Source of the DNA: Desulfobacteraceae bacterium
Lineage (GTDB): Bacteria > Desulfobacterota > Desulfobacteria > Desulfobacterales > Desulfosalsimonadaceae
NCBI GenBank assembly: GCA_007131845.1
Contig: SLPT01000208.1
Location: forward strand, 1 to 5,723
DNA length: 5,723 nucleotides
Direction: 5' to 3'
Shown here in pieces: positions 1-4,970 of the stretch (its first letter is position 1; the number at the start of each line of letters is the position of its first letter). The position numbers were made by a program, and so were the translations under genes. Under the pieces are notes generated by a model, which was not told the DNA's origin, made no database searches, and saw only the letters and a program-made list of their open reading frames with translations.

Positions 1-2
1 AC

Positions 3-153
3 GCGCGATTTCTCAGAATTTCACGTACGCCAAGTACGCTGCATTCTTCGAAATCGCGCAAGCCTTGATCTTGAACTTTTTACAAAGCCGTCGGATCGCG
101 ACTTTTTACGAGTGCATCAAACTTGATCTTGTATTTTTTTTCGGAGTCGTCAC
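3..153 (+). repeat. Full copy 1 of composite intergenic repeat (hairpin plus tail)
   Basis: The first part is a 57-nt imperfect palindrome at 3-59. Outer arms GCGCGATTTC (3-12) and GAAATCGCGC (50-59) are perfect complements. Inner pairings are AGAAT (15-19) with ATTCT (43-47) and CGTAC (24-28) with GTACG (34-38), closing a 5-nt loop. A tail (60-119) follows that is clearly related to 2088-2149. Its last 26 nt (94-119) recur at 1859-1884 and 2124-2149. After the tail a shortened second unit starts: CTTGATCTTG occurs at 64-73 and again at 122-131, each followed by a T-rich stretch and a GTCGTC-like block. No open reading frame or tRNA-like fold accounts for it. It lies just past the 3' end of the amidase gene. 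Function is unknown; a REP/MITE-like dispersed element is the best guess. Confidence 0.75.
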
Positions 154-177
154 TATTGGCATGCAGGGCTTGACGAC
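146..177. repeat. Small inverted repeat past the amidase stop codon
   Basis: GTCGTCA (146-152) and TGACGAC (171-177) form a perfect 7-bp stem with an 18-nt loop, 11 nt beyond the amidase stop codon. On the amidase strand the stem is followed by an A-rich rather than a T-rich stretch, so it does not look like a classical intrinsic terminator. It could still stabilise the 3' end of the message. Its left arm overlaps the end of repeat copy 1, so it may simply be part of that element. Confidence 0.35.
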
Positions 178-187
178 CTTTTACTGC

Positions 188-1810
188 CTAATATCCATCG
201 GGCTCCCCGAATGCGCCGGCCACTTCGTCGATTCGCTGTGCAATTTCAAGCAGTTCATAGTCTTTCCACCTTCCGCCGACGATCTGCACACCGACCGGCA
301 GTCCTTTTCCGGAATATCCCGCGGGAATGGTAACCACCGGATTCCCGGTAACATTGAACGGTGTGGCGTATGCTCCCATGGCGGTCCAGTAGTTGAGTTG
401 CTTGTCGTCCACCTTCAGCGGGCGGGTATAAATGGGTGTGCTGAGCCGGACGGCATCCGGGGAGCGGTGTTCGATGGCCGGAAGGGCGGCTGCCGGGCAT
501 ATAAACGCATCCCATTCGTCCATGAACCGGTCAAAGGATGCGATCAACTGGTCCCTGCGGCTGAGAACCTCCACGGATTTTGTCATGGACAACGGGTAGA
601 CCATCTGCATCAGCGGTGAGCGTTCCCTGTACGACCATCCGAAAACAAATGAAAACATGCGGATATAACCCGGCTGGTTGTACATCAACTGGATGTCGTT
701 CATCTCGCCCCAGTTTTCCCATACCGCCTGGAAATCATAGTCCGGATCGATCCGGACAACGGTAATACCGGCATCGGAGAGCTTTTTTATGAATGTTTTC
801 ATAGCTTCCCGTGTATCCTCGGTAACCGGAACGTTTCCGAACTGGTCGGACCAGGCGATCCGCAGGGAGTCCAGGTCGGGCCCATCGTGTTCTGATGGCT
901 TCTGAACGGGCATTACGATGGCATCCTTTCCGTCCGGGCCGGCAATAATATCCATTACCAGCTCAAGATCGCGAACAGACCGGGCGATGGGGCCGATGGA
1001 TGCCATATGGCGTACCGCACGTTTTTCCGGATTGAAAAGGCCGGGGAAGCTTCCGTGCTGCGATACGGTGTTTTCCGTGGGCTTGAAACTGTAGGTTCCG
1101 GTAAAATGAGCAGGAATCCGGAGGGATCCGCCCATATCGCTTCCAATGTCGATGGGGCTCATCCCTGCTGCCACGGCGGCTGCGCCGCCTCCGCTGCTGC
1201 CTCCCGGCGTCCGTTCCGGGTCCCATGGATTGCTGGTTCTGCCGAAGACATCGTTTCGGGTCTGCAGATCCATGGCAAGATAGGGCAGGTTGGTTTTGCC
1301 GATGACAATGGCGCCGGCATTCTTCAGTCGCTCGACGACAGTTGCGTCAAAAAGCGTCACCTGTTCCTTCATATCCGGGTGTGCATTGGTGGTCCGCATG
1401 TTTCGGACCGCAAAGTGATCTTTTATGGTTATCGGAACGCCGTGCAGAGGCCCCAGTATCTCTCCCCGGGAAAAGGCTTTGTCCGCCTCGGCGGCTTGCC
1501 GGATTGCGTTGTCTGCGTCTACGGTGACAATGGCATTCAGATCGGGATTGTGGAGATAAATATGATTCAGGTGCGCCCGGACCAATGTTTCGGATGTTAC
1601 CTCACCCTTTCGTATCGCTTCTGCCATTTCGACAGCCGTATAAAACACGTAAGGCCTGCCGCTTTCCCGCGTGACATCCGGCGGGGCCTGATAGGGCTTC
1701 GGGGGAGCAGTCGTCTGGCATCCGGTTGCGATCAAAAAAAAGATGATTCCTGCCAGAACAGTAACGTGTTTGAAAAAGTCTCTAAACGGTTTGACCTGCG
1801 TTCGTTTCAT
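188..1810 (-). CDS. Amidase-signature family lipoprotein
   Basis: This is a 540-residue hydrolase of the amidase signature family, which cleaves carboxamides to acid and ammonia; its substrate cannot be read from the sequence. The family's Ser-cisSer-Lys triad is complete: Lys130 in PITIKD, Ser205 in TPGGSSGG and nucleophile Ser229 in DMGGSLRIP. The spacings of 75 and 24 residues match those known for FAAH and malonamidase E2. The N-terminus is a lipoprotein signal: basic MKRTQVKPFR, a hydrophobic stretch at about 17-29, and a lipobox ending IATGC with Cys31 as the predicted lipidated residue. A Pro-rich linker follows, so the enzyme probably sits on the outside of a membrane. This argues against GatA, the cytoplasmic tRNA amidotransferase subunit. 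ATG at 1810 is preferred over the TTG one codon upstream because a GGGGA stretch lies 8 nt before it. The gene is divergent from the GuaA-like gene and bracketed by repeat copies. Confidence 0.93.
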   Translation of the reverse strand: MKRTQVKPFRDFFKHVTVLAGIIFFLIATGCQTTAPPKPYQAPPDVTRESGRPYVFYTAVEMAEAIRKGEVTSETLVRAHLNHIYLHNPDLNAIVTVDADNAIRQAAEADKAFSRGEILGPLHGVPITIKDHFAVRNMRTTNAHPDMKEQVTLFDATVVERLKNAGAIVIGKTNLPYLAMDLQTRNDVFGRTSNPWDPERTPGGSSGGGAAAVAAGMSPIDIGSDMGGSLRIPAHFTGTYSFKPTENTVSQHGSFPGLFNPEKRAVRHMASIGPIARSVRDLELVMDIIAGPDGKDAIVMPVQKPSEHDGPDLDSLRIAWSDQFGNVPVTEDTREAMKTFIKKLSDAGITVVRIDPDYDFQAVWENWGEMNDIQLMYNQPGYIRMFSFVFGWSYRERSPLMQMVYPLSMTKSVEVLSRRDQLIASFDRFMDEWDAFICPAAALPAIEHRSPDAVRLSTPIYTRPLKVDDKQLNYWTAMGAYATPFNVTGNPVVTIPAGYSGKGLPVGVQIVGGRWKDYELLEIAQRIDEVAGAFGEPDGY

Positions 1811-1858
1811 CAAGTGTGTCCCCGGGTGAAAAAGTGGTGTGTTGCGGGTATGGGATCT

Positions 1859-1918
1859 GATCGCGACGTTTTACGAGCGCATCATTTATTAAGCAATAAT
1901 ACCTTTTTTCGGTGTCGC
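1859..1918 (+). repeat. Partial copy of the repeat tail, without hairpin
   Basis: The block 1859-1884 matches 94-119 at 24 of 26 positions and 2124-2149 at 22 of 26, ungapped. The shared core is GATCGCGAC, then TTTTACGAG, then GCATCA. Downstream, TTTTTTCGGTGTCG (1904-1917) parallels TTTTTTCGGAGTCG at 136-149, so the similarity covers about 60 nt with a 3-nt length difference. The hairpin module of the full copies is missing here. It lies 49 nt or more upstream of the amidase start and overlaps that gene's candidate promoter. Confidence 0.65.
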
Positions 1919-1925
1919 AATTCAA
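1896..1925 (-). promoter_or_regulatory. Candidate sigma70-type promoter for the amidase gene
   Basis: Read on the minus strand, TTGAAT (1925-1920) and TATTAT (1901-1896) are separated by 18 nt. They match the TTGACA and TATAAT consensus at 4/6 and 5/6. Transcription would start near 1889, giving a leader of about 80 nt that includes the antisense of the partial repeat block. This rests on consensus reading alone in an AT-rich stretch, where chance matches are common. Confidence 0.35.
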
Positions 1926-1970
1926 CAATGAAAAGAAAAAGGGAAACGAAAAAGGCGTTTGGATTCCTCC

Positions 1971-1999
1971 TTGACTGTAACAAGCAATACCGGTATACG
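1971..1999 (+). promoter_or_regulatory. Candidate sigma70-type promoter for the GuaA-like/HisF-like operon
   Basis: TTGACT (1971-1976) and TATACG (1994-1999) are separated by the ideal 17 nt and match the -35 and -10 consensus at 5/6 and 4/6. Transcription starting near 2006 would give a leader of about 200 nt. That leader would carry the whole hairpin-plus-tail repeat (2030-2149) ahead of the GuaA-like start codon. A weaker alternative closer to the gene is CCGACA (2159-2164) with GATAAA (2183-2188). Confidence 0.4.
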
Positions 2000-2029
2000 T
2001 TCTGCATCCAAAACACTACCTGCGCCTGA

Positions 2030-2149
2030 GCGCAATTCCTGAAAAATATTGTGTATGATAAGCGCTCTTTATTATTGGAAATTGCGCAAAACTTGGTCCT
2101 GAACTGTTTTTACAAAGTCGTTTGATCACAACGTTTTACGCGTGCATCA
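2030..2149 (+). repeat. Full copy 2 of composite intergenic repeat (hairpin plus tail)
   Basis: Outer hairpin arms are GCGCAATTCC (2030-2039) and GGAAATTGCGC (2077-2087). They enclose 37 nt, the same interior length as in copy 1 (13-49). Where copy 1 has a G-C pair at the fifth position of the stem, copy 2 has A-T, so pairing is kept despite the change. The right half of the hairpin aligns with copy 1 without gaps at 24 of 38 positions; the inner stem is weaker than in copy 1. The tail (2088-2149) follows copy 1 closely: CTGAACTG, TTTTTACAAAG, TCGTTTGATC, GTTTTACG, GTGCATCA, with a 2-nt insertion. It ends 60 nt before the GuaA-like start codon and is in the same orientation as copy 1. Confidence 0.7.
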
Positions 2150-2209
2150 GAGTGCATGCCGACAAGATGTTTCGATCCATACGATAAAGTCGAAAGAGGA
2201 GTTTGTTTA

Positions 2210-3175
2210 ATGACTATCAGGGAGATCCCGGCCGAAACGCTTGATCCCGTTCGTTTTATCGAGGAAAAATGCGAAGCCCTTGCTGCGGAAACTGCCGGCG
2301 GAATCGCTGTGAATGCCCTTTCCGGTGGTGTCGATTCTTCCGTTACGACCATGCTGGCCCACCGTGCCCTGGGAGATCGGCTCAAGACCTTTTTCATCGA
2401 CAACGGCCTGATGCGGAAAAACGAGCCGGAGTTCGTCGTGGAAACCATGGAGAAGTTGGGCGTTCCGGTGGTCCTGGTCGACGCAAAGGACGAGTTTTTT
2501 TCCGCACTCAGGGGCGTTGGCGATCCGGAGCAGAAACGACAGGTGATAACCGATACCTTTTATCAATCGGTTTTCGGCCGGCTCGTGAGGGAAAGCGGGG
2601 CAACATTTCTGCTCCAGGGAACCATATACACGGACGTCGAGGAGACGGTAGCCGGAATCAAGCGGCAGCACAACATTCTTTCCCAGCTTGGCATCGACAC
2701 GGAGGAGGCTTACGGATACAAGGTGATCGAGCCGCTTATCGAGCTCAGAAAAACAGGCGTCCGGGCCGTGGGCAAGGCGCTTGGCCTGCCTGAATCGATC
2801 TGGAACAGGCCGCCTTTTCCGGGACCGGCTCTGGTGGCGCGGGTTATCGGGGAGGCTGCACCGGAAAAGATCGATCTGATCCGGAACGCCACGGCTATCG
2901 TGGAAGAAGAACTCGCTGGCGTGGATGCTTTTCAGTACCTGGCCGTGTTGCACGAGGACCGTGTGACAGGCGTGCGGGACGGCAGCAGGCGCTACGGCAA
3001 CCAGATCGAGATCCGCTGCTGGGATTCTCTGGATGCAACCGAAGCCAGGCCGACCCGGCTGCCATTCGACCTGCTCGAGACGATGGCAGCCCGTATCACC
3101 AGCGAGATTCCGGAGGTGGTCAGCGTGACGTACAATATTACGACAAAACCGCCTTCCACCATCGAAGCGCTATAG
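2210..3175 (+). CDS. guaA: GuaA-like ATP pyrophosphatase (GMP synthase C-terminal part only)
   Basis: This 321-residue protein corresponds to the ATP-pyrophosphatase and dimerisation domains of GMP synthase. That enzyme adenylates XMP and replaces AMP with ammonia to give GMP. The PP-loop SGGVDSS (38-44), the FFIDNGLMRKNE stretch (61-72), QGTIYTDV (136-143), PPFPGPAL (201-208) and the C-terminal KPPSTIEAL (313-321) identify the family. The N-terminal glutaminase domain of the usual bacterial enzyme (about 525 residues) is absent, as in split archaeal enzymes. Several substrate-region motifs differ from E. coli GuaA as I recall it: KRQHNILSQLG replaces the KSHHNVGGLP lid, NRPPFPG replaces RHPFPG, and the end reads TIEAL instead of TIEWE. 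The substrate may therefore not be XMP; the symbol marks the family only. The ATG at 2210 is chosen because AGAGGAG lies 8 nt upstream. A frame-matched ATG at 2156 lacks a site and family similarity. The HisF-like gene follows after 82 nt. Confidence 0.85.
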   Translation: MTIREIPAETLDPVRFIEEKCEALAAETAGGIAVNALSGGVDSSVTTMLAHRALGDRLKTFFIDNGLMRKNEPEFVVETMEKLGVPVVLVDAKDEFFSALRGVGDPEQKRQVITDTFYQSVFGRLVRESGATFLLQGTIYTDVEETVAGIKRQHNILSQLGIDTEEAYGYKVIEPLIELRKTGVRAVGKALGLPESIWNRPPFPGPALVARVIGEAAPEKIDLIRNATAIVEEELAGVDAFQYLAVLHEDRVTGVRDGSRRYGNQIEIRCWDSLDATEARPTRLPFDLLETMAARITSEIPEVVSVTYNITTKPPSTIEAL

Positions 3176-3207
3176 AACATCCGGTCGGCCCCATGCGGGT
3201 AAATCCT

Positions 3208-3240
3208 GAATTGAATGGAGGAAGGTGCCGGAATTGAATG
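3208..3240 (+). repeat. Short direct repeat between the GuaA-like and HisF-like genes
   Basis: GAATTGAATG occurs at 3208-3217 and again at 3231-3240, 23 nt apart. Each is followed by a purine-rich ribosome-binding-like stretch (GGAGGAAG after the first, AAGGAG after the second). Only the second has a start codon at good spacing. This could be a small duplication of the translation start region or chance. Confidence 0.4.
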
Positions 3241-3257
3241 TAAAGCAAGGAGATAGT

Positions 3258-4013
3258 ATGCCTGTCAGAATCATGCCATGCCTGGATATGCAAAACGGCC
3301 GGGTCGTCAAGGGGGTACAGTTCGTGGATATCCGGGATGCGGGTGACCCGGTTGAGTGCTGTGTCGCTTATTGCGAAGCAGGGGCGGATGAGCTGGCCCT
3401 GCTCGATATCACCGCGACCGTCGAAGGCCGCGACACCATGCTCGACGTGGTGGCCCGGGTTGCGGAAAAGGCCACGATTCCGTTTACCGTGGGCGGGGGA
3501 ATCAAGGATGTAGCAACCGCCAGGAAGGTTCTTGATGCCGGTGCGGACAAAATCTCCACGAGCAGCGCCGCATTCCGCACGCCCGCCGTGATTGCCGAAA
3601 TGATACAGGAGTTGGGCGCACAGCGGGTTACGGTGGCCATCGATGCGGCAGCCAATCCGGCGCTTCCGTCCGGCTACGAGGTATATGTGGACGGCGGACG
3701 TACGCCCACGGGCGCGGATGCGGTGGAATGGGCGAAAGCCGTGGACGGTTTCGGCGTGCAGACAATCCTTCCGACGAGTAAAACAACGGACGGGGTCAAA
3801 ACCGGCTACGATCTGGATCTGATCCGGAAGATCAAGGCCGCGGTATCCGGGGACGTCGTGGCATCCGGCGGCGCCGGAACCATGGCGCATTTTTTCGAGG
3901 CGGCAGAGGCCGGCGCGGATATCCTGCTGGCGGCATCGGTGTTTCACTTCCGGATCATATCGATCCCGGATCTGAAGCAATACCTGAAAAGCCGCGGTGT
4001 TCCGGTTTTATAA
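3258..4013 (+). CDS. hisF: HisF-like imidazole glycerol phosphate synthase cyclase subunit, diverged
   Basis: This 251-residue (beta/alpha)8 barrel has the normal HisF length. HisF turns PRFAR plus ammonia from HisH into imidazole glycerol phosphate and AICAR. Both catalytic aspartates are present: Asp10 in MPCLDM and Asp129 in VAIDA. Lys18 in GRVVKG, the VGGG loop (78-81), ASGGAG (202-207) and AASVFHFR (225-232) are also conserved. Departures from Thermotoga maritima HisF, aligned from memory, are: phosphate-site Asn103-Thr104 become Ser102-Ser103, the usual TSIDRDGT loop reads TSKTTDGV (173-180), and ammonia-gate Glu167 becomes Thr169 while Arg4, Glu45 and Lys98 of that gate remain. No hisH or other his gene is near, so a specialised paralog is plausible. 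Start ATG 3258 has AAGGAG 5 nt upstream and gives the family's N-terminus; a GTG at 3225 would add 11 unrelated residues. It is probably cotranscribed with the upstream gene. Confidence 0.87.
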   Translation: MPVRIMPCLDMQNGRVVKGVQFVDIRDAGDPVECCVAYCEAGADELALLDITATVEGRDTMLDVVARVAEKATIPFTVGGGIKDVATARKVLDAGADKISTSSAAFRTPAVIAEMIQELGAQRVTVAIDAAANPALPSGYEVYVDGGRTPTGADAVEWAKAVDGFGVQTILPTSKTTDGVKTGYDLDLIRKIKAAVSGDVVASGGAGTMAHFFEAAEAGADILLAASVFHFRIISIPDLKQYLKSRGVPVL

Positions 4014-4075
4014 CGTTTGTCGGAAAAACCCGGCATTCCGGCGCAAAAGGGATAAAACCATCCCATCCAATATCC
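4014..4075. other. Convergent intergenic gap
   Basis: These 62 nt separate the converging HisF-like and ThiF-like genes. A 5-bp stem, GGGAT (4049-4053) with ATCCC (4060-4064), is present but has no T-run on either side, so no intrinsic terminator can be called. Confidence 0.5.
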
Positions 4076-4966
4076 TCAACTATCATTGGATAACGGGGAA
4101 AACGAAAACGGCTCCAGCAGGCCGTTTTCAAGATCCGCCCAGAGCATTTTTCCCTGAAACGGCTGGCCGCGCCCCAGCAGCACCTTAATCACTTCCATGG
4201 CCTGCAGGGACCCGATCACCGCAGGTGCAAGCGGCGGAGTTCCCAGTATGGATTCCGCTGTCGCTTCGCCGTCTGCATCGAAAAGATCCTCCCGCGGGGG
4301 ATCCTCCGGGAAGAGGGTCATCAGCCGCCCTTCGAATCCTGATATGGTTCCGTGAATCATGGGGATATGAAGCAGGCGGCACGTGGAATGCAGCAGCCTG
4401 CGGCTTTCGAGGTTATCCAGGCCGTCCACGGCCGCGTGGCATCCTTCCAGGAGCGTCAGGGCGTTTTCTTCCGTCATCCGGACGGCATGCGCAGCAACCG
4501 ATACGGCCGGGTTGACGGCCTTGACCCGCTGTTTTGCACGATCGGCTTTATTGCGCCCTATTGCGTCAAGATCAGAGAGCAACTGGCGGTTGAGATTGGA
4601 TTCATCGAAGCCGTCGCTGTCGATGACCGCTAAAAACCCGATGCCAATCCGTGCCAGCAATTCGATCACATAACCGCCCAGGCCGCCCGCCCCGACGATG
4701 GTCACACGGCTTTGCGCAAGCCGCAGCTGCTCCTGGCTGCTGATGCTTCCCCGGTTCCGGATATAGCAAAGCGGCCATATTTCTTCTTCCAAAGCCCGGC
4801 AATACACATCGCCGATCGGAATGTCTTGCGCTTTTCCTTCGGATGCAGCCGATTTCGCATCCGATATGGAGATCGTCCGGACGGTTTTTCCCGCTGCATC
4901 GGTTACGGAACCAGCCCGCTTCCGGATTGCATCGGCAAGAGCGGACCGGCTTCCGGATGGGTTCAT
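4076..4966 (-). CDS. HesA/MoeB/ThiF family adenylyltransferase (E1-like)
   Basis: This 296-residue protein belongs to the E1-like family that adenylates the C-terminal glycine of small ubiquitin-like sulfur carriers such as ThiS or MoaD. The nucleotide-binding Rossmann motif VGAGGLGG (91-98), acidic DSDGFDESNLNRQLL (116-130) with Arg127, Lys140 in RNKADR and DGLDN (181-185) are all intact. The LAPAVIGSLQAMEVIKVLLG helix (246-265) is also typical. The paired CxxC zinc motifs of E. coli ThiF and MoeB are absent: the equivalent stretch reads PEDPPREDLFD (220-230). An N-terminal extension of about 80 residues containing ALEEEIWP and RNRGSIS precedes the core. No sulfur-carrier gene is visible here, so the partner is unknown. 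The start at 4966 lies 4 nt after the stop of the crotonase gene, with GGAG 8 nt upstream inside that gene's end. This indicates one operon and possible translational coupling. A longer frame starting at 5116 would overlap the crotonase by 146 nt and adds no family sequence. Confidence 0.88.
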   Translation of the reverse strand: MNPSGSRSALADAIRKRAGSVTDAAGKTVRTISISDAKSAASEGKAQDIPIGDVYCRALEEEIWPLCYIRNRGSISSQEQLRLAQSRVTIVGAGGLGGYVIELLARIGIGFLAVIDSDGFDESNLNRQLLSDLDAIGRNKADRAKQRVKAVNPAVSVAAHAVRMTEENALTLLEGCHAAVDGLDNLESRRLLHSTCRLLHIPMIHGTISGFEGRLMTLFPEDPPREDLFDADGEATAESILGTPPLAPAVIGSLQAMEVIKVLLGRGQPFQGKMLWADLENGLLEPFSFSPLSNDS

Positions 4967-4970
4967 AGTC

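Larger units (their letters stand above)
1811..2209. other. Divergent intergenic region with repeats and two candidate promoters
   Basis: This stretch of about 400 nt separates the divergent amidase and GuaA-like genes. It is more AT-rich than its flanks. It holds a partial repeat copy (1859-1918), a full repeat copy (2030-2149) and one candidate promoter on each strand. A plus-strand reading frame enters it from inside the amidase gene, but it is an antisense shadow with no start signal or recognisable product. No tRNA or known riboswitch was recognised. Confidence 0.8.

Noticed and set aside
1007..2029. Plus-strand reading frame of 340 codons
   Set aside because: It lies mostly antisense to the well-supported amidase gene, has no ribosome binding site, resembles no protein family, and runs on into repeat-containing intergenic DNA.
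3..2149. CRISPR array or insertion-sequence ends
   Set aside because: There are only two to three diverged copies with irregular spacing, no regular spacers, no transposase and no target-site duplications, so neither explanation fits.
2207..2953. Minus-strand reading frame of 248 codons
   Set aside because: It is entirely opposite the GuaA-like gene, which has intact family motifs; the translation looks like low-information antisense.
3138..3980. Minus-strand reading frame of 280 codons
   Set aside because: It is antisense to the HisF-like gene and the end of the GuaA-like gene, with no recognisable domain or start signal.
4049..4064. Possible terminator between the converging genes
   Set aside because: The 5-bp GGGAT/ATCCC stem is weak and no T-run follows on either strand.
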